A stretch of DNA of 62,590 nucleotides from Oxalobacter sp. (GTDB taxonomy: Bacteria; Pseudomonadota; Gammaproteobacteria; Burkholderiales; Burkholderiaceae_D). The DNA lies in contig JAHAYL010000061.1 in assembly GCA_018384065.1 (NCBI GenBank), positions 1 to 62,590 of the forward strand, in the 5' to 3' direction. Positions 44,858-53,319 of the stretch are shown here, in pieces. The notes beneath the pieces were generated by a model. It was given only the letters and a program-made list of their open reading frames with translations. It was not told the origin of the DNA and searched no databases. Made by a program: the position numbers and the translations under genes. The first letter of the stretch is position 1; every line of letters starts with the position of its first letter.

Positions 44858-46765
44858 TTACATCTTGACGTTCACGCCAACGTAAGCGGCTGCACCGGTC
44901 TGATTGTAACCATAGACAGTTTCATAGTCTTTGTTGAACAGGTTCTCAACCCGACCATAGACGGAAAGATGCTTGTTGATTTCATAACGGGCATCCAAGT
45001 TGACAATGGCATAGGAGCCATCATCGCCGCCATAGTCTTTACGACGGCCGGAATACTGGACATTGACATCGCCATAGAATGGCCCCCAAGTCCTGCCGAC
45101 TTCAATGGAAGCCGTCTGCTTGGCACGGCGTAGCAACCGTTCATCAGTATCACGGTTCTTAGGATTCTGCCAAGTTGCATTACCTTTCAGGTCAAAGCCC
45201 CAAAGCTTGGTCGAACCGGTCAGTTCAATGCCATAGTTCTTGGCCTTGCCCGTGTTGTAATAACTGCCATTCCAATTAGCATCATAGGCAAAATCAATCA
45301 AGTCACGGGTACGCCATTCAAAAGCTGTCGCCCGGAAAGTGGTATCGCCAGAGGCGTATTGAATCCCAAGTTCAGCAGCCTTGGACTTTTCAGATTCCAG
45401 TCCTTTATTCCCGTATTGGGAATACATCTGATACATGGTAGGTGCTTGGAAAGAACTGGAAATACTTGCCAATGCCTTCCATTCATCCGTAATGTCATAA
45501 GCATATCCCAGATAGCCTGTCCAGTCTGAGCCAGAGTCTTCGACATGATCATAACGGATGTTTGCCTGGATATGGTGTGCCCCCATATTGCCCAATATAC
45601 CAGCATAGACGCTCTGTTTATTACGGCTGTACCCTTCGCCACCAGACATGGCATAGTAATCAGGTGTATAAGATGAACCTGTTGTTGCCTTCTCATGAGC
45701 ATATTCAGCACCTGCTGTAACCGTCCAATTTTCATTGATGGCAATCTGGTTGTTCCACTGCAACTGGTTGGTCTCACCCTTATAGCTGTATGCCGTTGCC
45801 CCATCCATGCCCCAGGAACTGTAGTCTTCCCAGCCATTGCGCTTGATGACTGAACGGGATGCAGTCACCGTAGAAACCCAGTCAGAGGTAAACCGGTCTT
45901 TTACAAAAACTGACCCCATAATCTGCTGAGCCTTCCCTCGGCTCTTTTCCTGCGGATCATAGTTATAAGCATCATCGTACTGGAACTTGTCATGCTGGTA
46001 ATACAGGCGGGCTCCAATTTCATGGTCTTTATTGATTTCATGTGAAATTGCAGCAGTGAAACCGACATTACGGTTGCCATCATGATCCTTATTCACATTG
46101 CTGTCTTTAGCGGCATCCATGGCAGAAAAACCATTGGTTTTTGAACGTGCGGCAGAAAAGGCAAATTTGGTTCCATATTCTGTTTTACCAGTCAGGTTCG
46201 CACCGAACTTGACCGTATCATAACGGCCATATTCAACAAATGCATTAGCTTGTGGTGTATCTGTTCCCTGCTTGGTAAAAACCTGGATAACACCGCCGAC
46301 AGCACCTGAGCCATAAATGGAAGACACATTGCCTTTGACAACTTCAATATGCTCAATCTGGTCTGGCATCAGATGCGCCAGGACATCAACAGTACCTGTT
46401 CCCGTCGGATCCTGGACAGGGATGCCATCAATCAGTAAAAGCACCTGACGGGATTCTGTACCACGCATAAAAAGGGAAGTTGTATTCCCTGCGCCTCCCG
46501 AACGGGCAACTTCAATCCCCGCTTCGCTTCGTAAAATTGAAGGCAGATCGGCCAGTTTCTTCTGCTGAAGGGTTTCCTGGGAAATCAGGATGGTACCCGG
46601 TATCGCATCCTTCTGGAGCTGTTCAATACGTGAAGCGGTCACAACAACCGGTGCCAAGGTCTGTTCATTGGCAACCTCTTCTTCTGCCGCATGGACTGCT
46701 GTTGCAAAGCAGCTGGCCAGCACGGTTGCCAACAGCGCTGGTTTGAATGTTTTCTTGAATTGCAT
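44858..46765 (-). CDS. btuB: TonB-dependent cobalamin receptor
   Basis: BtuB takes up cobalamin across the outer membrane with TonB energy. The start at 46765 (MQFKKTFKPALLATVLASCFATAVHA) follows GGAAAG; longer frames upstream run through the riboswitch and are rejected. The 635-residue product has a signal peptide, a TonB box region (LAPVVVTASR), a plug domain (LADLPSILRSEAGIEVARSGGAGNTTSLFMRGTESRQVLLLIDGIPV) and a 22-strand-type barrel ending in an aromatic-containing YVGVNVKM. The cobalamin riboswitch upstream fixes the substrate class. Confidence 0.93.
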   Translation of the reverse strand: MQFKKTFKPALLATVLASCFATAVHAAEEEVANEQTLAPVVVTASRIEQLQKDAIPGTILISQETLQQKKLADLPSILRSEAGIEVARSGGAGNTTSLFMRGTESRQVLLLIDGIPVQDPTGTGTVDVLAHLMPDQIEHIEVVKGNVSSIYGSGAVGGVIQVFTKQGTDTPQANAFVEYGRYDTVKFGANLTGKTEYGTKFAFSAARSKTNGFSAMDAAKDSNVNKDHDGNRNVGFTAAISHEINKDHEIGARLYYQHDKFQYDDAYNYDPQEKSRGKAQQIMGSVFVKDRFTSDWVSTVTASRSVIKRNGWEDYSSWGMDGATAYSYKGETNQLQWNNQIAINENWTVTAGAEYAHEKATTGSSYTPDYYAMSGGEGYSRNKQSVYAGILGNMGAHHIQANIRYDHVEDSGSDWTGYLGYAYDITDEWKALASISSSFQAPTMYQMYSQYGNKGLESEKSKAAELGIQYASGDTTFRATAFEWRTRDLIDFAYDANWNGSYYNTGKAKNYGIELTGSTKLWGFDLKGNATWQNPKNRDTDERLLRRAKQTASIEVGRTWGPFYGDVNVQYSGRRKDYGGDDGSYAIVNLDARYEINKHLSVYGRVENLFNKDYETVYGYNQTGAAAYVGVNVKM

Positions 46766-46927
46766 GTATCTTTCCATCAATCTCGATTGATCCGGCATCC
46801 CCGCCGGATTCAAGCCTACGAAAGCACTGGGTACAGGCAACAGAGGAAAACAGGACTGACCACCTGTTCCAAGACAGATGGTTTGATGTCTTTCCCATGG
46901 AGATTCCCCGTCCACAGTACAGCCTTT
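46766..46927 (-). other. btuB leader downstream of riboswitch aptamer
   Basis: Between aptamer and ATG the RNA can fold AAGACA/TGTCTT, then ATCCGGC-GGGGAT-GCCGGAT, then ATCAAT-CGAG-ATTGAT directly before the GGAAAG ribosome-binding site. No hairpin is followed by a U tract, so control is more likely at translation than at termination. Confidence 0.5.
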
Positions 46928-47134
46928 CCCTGGCCGGTATCCGGGCTACAGGCTCAGGACAAACACCCTGAAGGCTCCGTCCGCCTTCCCATGCTGTCGC
47001 ACAGTGGCGTGGTTGGACGGTCTGTTCGATGAACACCTGTTTACCGTTGCGGGGGCAGCACACGTTCTGCCAGCATTGCTGAAGCATCGTGTTTCCCGTT
47101 TAACGCCGCATCGGAAAGATGCGCCGCACCAGAG
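46928..47134 (-). ncRNA. Cobalamin riboswitch (class I aptamer)
   Basis: On the minus strand the aptamer opens CTCTGGTGC, contains the hallmark GCTGCCCCCGCAACGGTAA (47041-47061 region), then GCCACTG and CATGGGAAGGC, and ends in the B12 box AGCCCGGATACCGGCC (about 46932-46947). CTCTGG and CCAGGG can close stem P1. Bound adenosylcobalamin would lower btuB-btuC-btuD-btuF expression. Confidence 0.95.
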
Positions 47135-47141
47135 TATCTGG

Positions 47142-47167
47142 ATTATAGCCAAGTTACCCCGGCTATA
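47142..47167 (-). promoter_or_regulatory. btu operon promoter with overlapping inverted repeat
   Basis: TATAAT on the minus strand (47147-47142) lies about eight bases before the 5' end of the riboswitch. The arms TATAGCC (47144-47150) and GGCTATA (47161-47167), spaced ten bases apart, overlap this -10 box and reach towards the -35 position, where no good hexamer is seen. A regulator may act here in addition to the riboswitch. Confidence 0.55.
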
Positions 47168-47324
47168 TCCCTGTCAGTCATCAGAGAATGGTCATTGCAC
47201 GGATTTTGCCCGCAAAACAATGGAATCTGGTGTCAGAATGCAACAATCCAAAGAAGAGACCTGTCCCTGTCAGATGATTGCCCTTAGGATTTAGCGGGTA
47301 AAATACCAGCCGAAGGAGTTTTGT

Positions 47325-48260
47325 ATGGTTTTCACCAATCTGAAAAGCGGTTTCCGGAAACCGGCTGGGAGTGACACGCTGAAGTGGATGATGGGTTGGC
47401 ACAACGAAAGGCGCCCAAAATCCCCTTCCACCGGGGTTCCAATCCCCTTTGAAACCAATGACGGCCAACTGATTGCTTCAGGTTCTGCTGACACCCTGAC
47501 ATGGATTGGACAAGCCTCTTTCCTGATTCAGCTGGATGGCAGGAACTGCCTGATTGACCCCGTGATGTCCGAATCACTTGGATTCATCAAACGCAATTCC
47601 CCCCCCGGCCTGACATGGACGGTGATGCCAAGGATCGATGTTGTGTTCATCACCCATAACCACCGTGACCATATGGACGCAGCGACCTTGAAACGGTTGG
47701 GGGATGCACCGGTCTATGTTGTTCCCCAAGGTCTGGGGAAATGGTTCCATACCAATGGCATGAATAAAGTCATTGAAATGGGGTGGTGGCAGGAAGAGCA
47801 GGTTGAAGGAATTGATGTAACCTTTGTCCCTGCTGAACACTGGAGCCGGCGTGGCCTTGCGGATATCAATACCAGCTGGTGGGGTGGGTACGTGATTTCC
47901 CGGCATGGCAAAACCCTTTACCATTCCGGAGATTCGGGTTGGTTTGATGGCTTTGCGCAGATTGCCGAAAAATTCAAGGGCAAAATCGATGTGGCGATGC
48001 TGCCGACAGGTGCCTATGCACCACGCTGGTTCATGAGTCCACAGCATATTGACCCCGCTGAAGCGGTGAAATATTTCCAGATGCTGGAAGCCAGGCATTT
48101 TGTCGCCATGCATTGGGGGACATTCAAACTGTCTGATGAGCCGTTGGACGAGCCACTCCACCTGCTGCCAAAACTATGGGAACAGGCAGGACTGGCACCT
48201 GAACAGCTGACATGCGGCATCCTCGGCAAGACATGGCTGTTGGATGAATGGTTGAAATAA
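47325..48260 (+). CDS. Metallo-beta-lactamase-fold hydrolase, NAPE-PLD-like
   Basis: The 311-residue cytosolic enzyme has the metal site HNHRDHMD (HxHxDH) in VVFITHNHRDHMDAATLKRL, a later ligand in FVPAEHWSRRG, the Asp ligand in LYHSGDSGWFDGF, and the final His in HFVAMHWGTFKLSDEPLDEP. The phrases SFLIQLDGRNCLIDPVMSE and MLPTGAYAPRWFMSPQHIDPAEAVKYF are those of the NAPE-phospholipase D/UlaG-like branch. Phosphodiester hydrolysis, perhaps of lipids, is the family expectation; the substrate is unknown. Confidence 0.88.
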   Translation: MVFTNLKSGFRKPAGSDTLKWMMGWHNERRPKSPSTGVPIPFETNDGQLIASGSADTLTWIGQASFLIQLDGRNCLIDPVMSESLGFIKRNSPPGLTWTVMPRIDVVFITHNHRDHMDAATLKRLGDAPVYVVPQGLGKWFHTNGMNKVIEMGWWQEEQVEGIDVTFVPAEHWSRRGLADINTSWWGGYVISRHGKTLYHSGDSGWFDGFAQIAEKFKGKIDVAMLPTGAYAPRWFMSPQHIDPAEAVKYFQMLEARHFVAMHWGTFKLSDEPLDEPLHLLPKLWEQAGLAPEQLTCGILGKTWLLDEWLK

Positions 48261-48331
48261 CTGTTCTCTTCACTGCAACAGGCAGAATGCTGGTAAACTG
48301 AATCCAGTTCATCAATCTTGGGAGGTTTGCC

Positions 48332-49291
48332 ATGAGTTGGATAATCATCGTATTAATTATTGTCGGGGTCATCTGGCTGGTTAAACGCAACAGGAACAGA
48401 TCCCAACAGCCTGACCAGACACAAATGCCCCGCCAGAATATGCCACAGGACCGTCCCAACAGCGGTCCAAACAATCCGCAACAGCAAAGACCAGTTGCCG
48501 CGGGCGGCGGTAAGCAATGCCCGTACTGCGCCAGAACTGTTGATGTCCAATCTCCCATCTGTCCGTCCTGTGGTGCCAAACTCCCTGTTCCTGCCCAGCC
48601 ACAGCAGGGAAACACTGTTCTGGACAACGCCCAGAGACAGAGACAGCGTGGCGAAAGGGTTTCTGGCAATAGCCAGATACATGAAGGACAAAGCGGGGGG
48701 TCCGTGCTCGGTGATGCCGTGAAAACGGGTGCTGCCGTCATTGCCACACAGGCAATCCTTGGAGGGTTGATGGGACAGGGTCAGGCGCAGGCTGGCAATC
48801 AGATGCCTCCTGATCCTTCAATGATGCCTGATTCCGATTACCCGGATGAAGCAGATGGTCCATTCCCAGGACTTCCAGGCATGGGAGCCGGTGGCAACAA
48901 CCCATTTGGTGGCATCTTAGGCAACGATGATGACAGCAGCTCACCATTTGGCAATTTCCCCGGCAATGGGGAAGACTCCCCTTTCGGCAATGTCCTAGGC
49001 AATGGTTCCGATGGAGACAACCCGATGTCCGGCGTATTTGGTGGTGGTTTGGGTTCATTGGATAACCTTGGTGGAGTCGATGACAGCAATAATGCCGCCG
49101 GTTGGGTGACGGATGAAAATGACACTGGCAGCAATAATGGAGGTTGGCTGGCTTCCAATGATGATGACAGCAGCCCGCTTGGTAACTGGCCACTTGGCGG
49201 AAGCAATGACAATGATGCCGGCAGCAGTTGGTCTTTCGGCAGTGATGACAGTGATTCAGGCAGCAGCTGGTCATTCGATGATGATGACTGA
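48332..49291 (+). CDS. Membrane-anchored zinc-ribbon protein with acidic Gly/Asn/Ser/Asp tail
   Basis: GGGAGG precedes the ATG. The 319-residue protein has an N-terminal membrane helix (SWIIIVLIIVGVIWLVKR), a Gln/Pro/Asn-rich linker, and a zinc ribbon CPYCARTV...CPSCGAKLP at about 63-90. A Gly/Ala hydrophobic stretch (VLGDAVKTGAAVIATQAILGGLMGQ) follows. The last ~150 residues are low in complexity: GNDDDSSSPFGNFPGNG-like units with Asp, Gly, Asn, Ser and Phe, ending DSGSSWSFDDDD. With the basic residues after the first helix the tail would be cytosolic unless the central stretch crosses the membrane. No family known to me. Confidence 0.75.
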   Translation: MSWIIIVLIIVGVIWLVKRNRNRSQQPDQTQMPRQNMPQDRPNSGPNNPQQQRPVAAGGGKQCPYCARTVDVQSPICPSCGAKLPVPAQPQQGNTVLDNAQRQRQRGERVSGNSQIHEGQSGGSVLGDAVKTGAAVIATQAILGGLMGQGQAQAGNQMPPDPSMMPDSDYPDEADGPFPGLPGMGAGGNNPFGGILGNDDDSSSPFGNFPGNGEDSPFGNVLGNGSDGDNPMSGVFGGGLGSLDNLGGVDDSNNAAGWVTDENDTGSNNGGWLASNDDDSSPLGNWPLGGSNDNDAGSSWSFGSDDSDSGSSWSFDDDD

Positions 49292-49310
49292 CTGGAAGAC
49301 CAACAGATAT

Positions 49311-49347
49311 AAAACCCCATTAAGGATCATATCTTAATGGGGTTTTT
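49311..49347. terminator. Bidirectional terminator
   Basis: Positions 49311-49324 pair perfectly with 49333-49346 (14 base pairs, loop GATCATAT). The arms are AAAACCCCATTAAG and its complement. It serves the zinc-ribbon gene on plus and the Tol-Pal operon on minus. Confidence 0.88.
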
Positions 49348-49364
49348 CAATTATTGAAGGAAGC

Positions 49365-50153
49365 TTACAGCTGGGACAAGATGCTTTTCGCCCGTTTTGC
49401 CGCATTGGAAGCAGGATAATTCTTAGTGAGGTCCGTCAATGTCTTCTTCGCACCCGCAACATTGTTCATGCCGATCTGGCAGGTCGCCATATTCAGCATC
49501 GCATCAGGAGCAACCGGATTGCGCGGGAAACGCTTGAGGATGATGCTCTGGTTCCGGTAAGCGTTCTTGTAGTCCTTCTGCAGGTAATAGGCATTGCCAA
49601 GCTGGTAATAAGCATGTCCAAGCCGGTGTGAATCTGGATACTTCTGGATGAACCTGCTGTAAACAGCGATTGCGCCTTTGTAGTTGCCCGCCTTGAACCG
49701 CTTCTCTGCAACCTCGTAATCCGCCTCTTCCGTATTGACAGAAAGGTCAGCAGGTTTATCTGCACCTGGTGGATCCTTGGGACCACTGTCTGCCTTCGCC
49801 TCCTCCGCCCCCTCTTCGCCGTCAGGTTTTACCCGGGCTGCAGGAGGCTTGCCTTCCAGCCTTCTCAGACGGTCATCCAGATCGAGATAAAAATCTTTCT
49901 GGCGTGACTCCATCTCAGTGGTTTTCTGGGTCAGCACCTCAATCTGCCCCCGCAGGTCGGCAATTTCCTGCTTCAGGGCATCATTCTGACTCTGCAGTTC
50001 AATCAGACTGGACTTGTCCGCCTTCTTTTCCCGGAGGTCGAGGATATGCCGGCGTGCCTCATCATCTTCAAAAAAAGCATGGGCATCCTGCACGGCAAAC
50101 CAAGCAGAACAGGCAAGCAGCGCCGCTGCAATTCTGGTGACGTTGTTTCTCAT
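49365..50153 (-). CDS. cpoB: Cell division coordinator CpoB (YbgF)
   Basis: CpoB links peptidoglycan synthesis and Tol-Pal constriction at the septum. The 262-residue periplasmic protein has a signal peptide (to about residue 26), a coiled coil at 45-95 (LIELQSQNDALKQEIADLRGQIEVLTQKTTEMESRQ), an acidic linker (DGEEGAEEAKADSG), and three C-terminal TPR units (FKAGNYKGAIAVYSRFIQKYPDSHRLGHAYYQLGNAYYLQKDYKNAY). It is the last gene of ybgC-tolQ-tolR-tolA-tolB-pal-cpoB, two bases after pal. Confidence 0.93.
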   Translation of the reverse strand: MRNNVTRIAAALLACSAWFAVQDAHAFFEDDEARRHILDLREKKADKSSLIELQSQNDALKQEIADLRGQIEVLTQKTTEMESRQKDFYLDLDDRLRRLEGKPPAARVKPDGEEGAEEAKADSGPKDPPGADKPADLSVNTEEADYEVAEKRFKAGNYKGAIAVYSRFIQKYPDSHRLGHAYYQLGNAYYLQKDYKNAYRNQSIILKRFPRNPVAPDAMLNMATCQIGMNNVAGAKKTLTDLTKNYPASNAAKRAKSILSQL

Positions 50154-50155
50154 GG

Positions 50156-50659
50156 TTACTGATAGACAATGTCAGCACGGCGGTTCTGGGACCAAGCGGC
50201 TTCGTTGTGCCCTTCGGCACGGGGTTTTTCCTTTCCAAAGGAAACGGCTTCCATCTGGCTGTCGGAAACCCCCTGCAATGCCATCGAACGGCGGACAGCT
50301 TCCGCACGTTTCTGTCCCAGTGCCAAGTTGTATTCGCGTCCTCCACGTTCATCGGTATTGCCTTGGATGACAATCCTCCTGGCCTTATGGGTATTCAGGT
50401 AATTGGAATGTGCAGAGACAAGTGGACGGTAAGCTTCCTTAACCGTGTACTTGTCAAAATCGAAATAAACGCTTTTTTCGTAGAGCGGGCTGTTTGGATT
50501 ATTCAGCTCAGCATCATCCCCATAAGCACCGTTGCCATCGACACCATAAATCGATGCACCATTATTGGAAGCATCCTCATCGAGTTTGACGGAAGAACCA
50601 CAGGCAGTCAGCATCAAGACGCTGGAAAGAATGACAACAAGTTTTTTTAAATCTGTCAT
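50156..50659 (-). CDS. pal: Peptidoglycan-associated lipoprotein Pal
   Basis: Pal anchors the outer membrane to peptidoglycan and to TolB. The start at 50659 (MTDLKKLVVIL) follows AAAGGAGC. The 167 residues have a lipobox (LTAC), an acidic Asn/Gly-rich linker, and an OmpA-like domain with VYFDFDKYTVKEAYRPLVSAHSNYL and the peptidoglycan-binding signature IQGNTDERGGREYNLALGQKRAEAVR. Confidence 0.95.
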   Translation of the reverse strand: MTDLKKLVVILSSVLMLTACGSSVKLDEDASNNGASIYGVDGNGAYGDDAELNNPNSPLYEKSVYFDFDKYTVKEAYRPLVSAHSNYLNTHKARRIVIQGNTDERGGREYNLALGQKRAEAVRRSMALQGVSDSQMEAVSFGKEKPRAEGHNEAAWSQNRRADIVYQ

Positions 50660-50679
50660 GATTGCTCCTTTCATATCGG

Positions 50680-51963
50680 TTATTTCGAGAATGGACTCCA
50701 TGAAGGTTCACGGACATCCGTTGCTTTCATTGAGATTTTCTGCCGGAACGATCCATCAATCGAAACGACAGACAAGGTACCGCTCCGTCCAGAATCTGTT
50801 GAATACATGATGTACTGACCGTTCGGTGAGAAACTTGGCGATTCATCCCGGTAGGTGTTGGACATCCTCATCTCCTGCCCATTGCCGAGATCCTTGAGGT
50901 AAAGCTGGAAACCGCCATTCCTGTTTGAGATGAAAGCCAGATGGCGGCCATCCGGAGAAACCCGTGGACTGATGTTGTAACTGCCACTGAAAGTCACACG
51001 CTGGGGAGTCCCGCCAGCAGTACTGACCTTGTAAATCTGCGGACCACCGCTCTGGTCACTGGTGAAATAAATCCATTGCCCGTCAGGTGTGACCTGAGGC
51101 TCAGTGCAGATACTGTTTGTATGGGTGACCTGCTTCAGGCTGCCGCCACTGGCACTGACAGTATAGACCTGGGTATAGCCATTTTTCGACAGTGCAACCG
51201 CAATACGGGACCCGTCAGGGAACCAGGATGGCGCCGAATTGTTGCCTTTGTAATTGGCAACGACATGACGCGCCCCCGTACGGAGATCTTGGATATAGAC
51301 AACCGGCTTCTTCGCTTCAAAAGACACATAAGCCACCTTGCTGCCATCCGGGGACCAGGATGGGGAGATGATCGGCTCATTGGAACGCAATGCCACCTGC
51401 CTGCCACCACCATCAGCATCCGAAACCTCAAGACGGTATTCCTTGCCTGCCTTGGCGACATAAGCAAGACGGGTCCCTGCAATGCCACGGATACCGGTCA
51501 ATTTCTGATAGATGTCATCAGCGATGCGGTGGGCGGTGTAACGGACTTTCTCTGCCGGCGAAACCAATGACAGGTAAGAAACCTGCTGGGACTTACGGAG
51601 GTCGTACAGACGGTAACGGACTTCAACCTGTCCGCCAGACAGACTGCTTACGGAACCGACTGCAACCGCATATGCACCTGCGGACAGCTGTTTTGCACCA
51701 TCATAAGAAGTGGATTCAGGCAGGGAAACCCCTTCACCGGTCACGATGAAAGCCCCAGTGCGCGCTAGGTCTGCACGGATCATCCTGGTCACATTGACAG
51801 CATCTTCCCCAGAAAACCCTGCCACCATGACTGGGGTTGCAGATGAACCGACACCGGAAACCTCGATGTTGAGTGTCTCCTGCGCCATGACACTGGCAGC
51901 AAAAAACAATCCAGCAATGGTCAGCAGAAAGTGCCTTAGCTGCCTGATAGTCGTTGAAATCAT
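50680..51963 (-). CDS. tolB: Tol-Pal system beta-propeller protein TolB
   Basis: TolB is the periplasmic partner of Pal and TolA. The 427-residue protein has a signal peptide ending at VMAQE, an N-terminal domain (VMVAGFSGEDAVNVTRMIRADLARTGAFIV) and a six-bladed propeller with the repeated WSPDGSKVAYVS, WFPDGSRIAVALS, VTPDGQWIYFTSD and VSPDGRHLAFISNRNG units. It lies between tolA and pal with gaps of 6 and 20 bases. Confidence 0.96.
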   Translation of the reverse strand: MISTTIRQLRHFLLTIAGLFFAASVMAQETLNIEVSGVGSSATPVMVAGFSGEDAVNVTRMIRADLARTGAFIVTGEGVSLPESTSYDGAKQLSAGAYAVAVGSVSSLSGGQVEVRYRLYDLRKSQQVSYLSLVSPAEKVRYTAHRIADDIYQKLTGIRGIAGTRLAYVAKAGKEYRLEVSDADGGGRQVALRSNEPIISPSWSPDGSKVAYVSFEAKKPVVYIQDLRTGARHVVANYKGNNSAPSWFPDGSRIAVALSKNGYTQVYTVSASGGSLKQVTHTNSICTEPQVTPDGQWIYFTSDQSGGPQIYKVSTAGGTPQRVTFSGSYNISPRVSPDGRHLAFISNRNGGFQLYLKDLGNGQEMRMSNTYRDESPSFSPNGQYIMYSTDSGRSGTLSVVSIDGSFRQKISMKATDVREPSWSPFSK

Positions 51964-51969
51964 GTCTTC

Positions 51970-52857
51970 TCAGCCTTTCGGACGATGTGTCAGTACAAAC
52001 GATGATGGCACCCTGCCGGAGGAATCCCTTGGGAAGGGTACCGACCGGTGAACAGCCTGACGGACTGCTTCGTCAAAGCCTGCCACACCGGATGAACGGC
52101 GCTTGCGGATACTGCGCACACTGCCATCCGGGAACAGCTCAACATCATAAACCACGGCCGGGTTACCAGATATGGTTGATACATTGTATATGGTATTGGA
52201 CTTGATTTTAGCAGCAACCCGTCGGACATAAGCACCATCTGCCCTGCCAGGAGCCGTTGCATAGGCATTTGCACCGGTTCCCCCTGTCCCTGTCCTGCCA
52301 TAGGCAGTACCACCGCCTCCTGTTCCCCGGGCGTAACCACCGCCCAGCCCTGCGCCACGGCCACCACCAAAACCTGCCGCGACACGCCCAGCTTCTGCCG
52401 CCAGCAAGGCTTTAAGCCGCTTCGCTTCCGCCTGACGCCTGGAATCCGCCTGTGCCTGGGCAAGCTGCCTGCGCAGCTCAGCCTCACGGCGTGCCTGCTG
52501 TTCCGCACGGCGGCGGTCTTGTGCCAAGGCGATATCAGGCCTTTCCTGTAGCGCTGGAACCGGTTTGGGTTCAGGCTGCCCTGCCCCTGTCTCCATTGGT
52601 TCCTGGGCATTGGCGCCTTCCATCTTTTCCGCTGCATCCGGTGTCCCGGACTCTGCCGCCATCTCACCTGCCGCCAATGGCGCCGCTTCGCGTACCTTGA
52701 CATCCCAGACCTCGGCAGAAACCACCTGATCCGGCTTTGGCTGCCAGCTGACCCCGAACCAGAGACCGCCAATCAACAGGCAATGGACAACCACTGCCAG
52801 GATCAATGATCCTCGCGAAAGCCTTGGCACTTTTGGAATCAGGATACCATGCTGCAT
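51970..52857 (-). CDS. tolA: Cell envelope integrity protein TolA
   Basis: TolA transmits proton-motive force from TolQR to TolB-Pal. The 295 residues hold an N-terminal membrane helix (LILAVVVHCLLIGGLWFGV), an Ala/Arg/Glu/Gln-rich helical domain (RRAEQQARREAELRRQLAQAQAD), a Gly-rich segment (GGGRGAGLGGGYARGTGGGG) and a TonB-like C-terminal domain (VYDVELFPDGSVRSIRKRRSSGVAGFDEAVRQAV). The helical domain is shorter than in E. coli TolA (421 residues in total there). Confidence 0.93.
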   Translation of the reverse strand: MQHGILIPKVPRLSRGSLILAVVVHCLLIGGLWFGVSWQPKPDQVVSAEVWDVKVREAAPLAAGEMAAESGTPDAAEKMEGANAQEPMETGAGQPEPKPVPALQERPDIALAQDRRRAEQQARREAELRRQLAQAQADSRRQAEAKRLKALLAAEAGRVAAGFGGGRGAGLGGGYARGTGGGGTAYGRTGTGGTGANAYATAPGRADGAYVRRVAAKIKSNTIYNVSTISGNPAVVYDVELFPDGSVRSIRKRRSSGVAGFDEAVRQAVHRSVPFPRDSSGRVPSSFVLTHRPKG

Positions 52858-52866
52858 GCCACCACC

Positions 52867-53310
52867 TTACTGTGTTGCCAGCCCTACCCTGCGTATGCCC
52901 ATTTTCTTGGCATCAGATATCACCTGGATGACCTCGTTGTAAATAATGTTCTTGTCTGCGGCAATCAATACCGGCAGATCCGGATGCTCTGCATGAAGCA
53001 CCTGCATCTGACGCATCAAGGCCTCATGGTCAGGCACATTCTGGAACCCGGCATCAGGCCGGTCTGGACGGTGTACCCCGATTTCCGCCGAGACATCCGG
53101 TCTCAGGGAAACCTGGATGAAACTGTCTGGCGGTGCCGCAGTCTTTTCTGCTGTCGGCACATCAACCGTCCCCATATTGGCAATCGGTGCACAGACCATG
53201 AAAATCACCAGAAGCACCAGCATGACATCGATGTACGGCACCACATTGATTTCTGAACGCAGGCGTCTGCGCCGACCGCCACGCATACCGCTGAAGATTG
53301 GTTCAGACAT
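52867..53310 (-). CDS. tolR: Tol-Pal system protein TolR
   Basis: TolR is the ExbD-like stator subunit. The 147 residues have a basic N-terminus (GRRRRLRSEINVVPYIDVMLVLLVIFMV) with the conserved Asp inside the single membrane helix (PYIDVMLVLL). The periplasmic domain ends VIQVISDAKKMGIRRVGLATQ. It sits between tolQ and tolA in a tight operon. Confidence 0.95.
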   Translation of the reverse strand: MSEPIFSGMRGGRRRRLRSEINVVPYIDVMLVLLVIFMVCAPIANMGTVDVPTAEKTAAPPDSFIQVSLRPDVSAEIGVHRPDRPDAGFQNVPDHEALMRQMQVLHAEHPDLPVLIAADKNIIYNEVIQVISDAKKMGIRRVGLATQ

Positions 53311-53319
53311 AAGTACTCC

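Noticed and set aside
46778-46915. In-frame extension of btuB by 46-50 codons
   Set aside because: It overlaps the riboswitch and its leader, and the signal peptide only begins at 46765 after a ribosome-binding site.
48738-49274. A Cys/His-rich minus-strand frame opposite the acidic low-complexity protein
   Set aside because: The repeated Cys/His pattern is the mirror image of Gly/Asn/Ser/Asp codons on the plus strand, which has a good ribosome-binding site.
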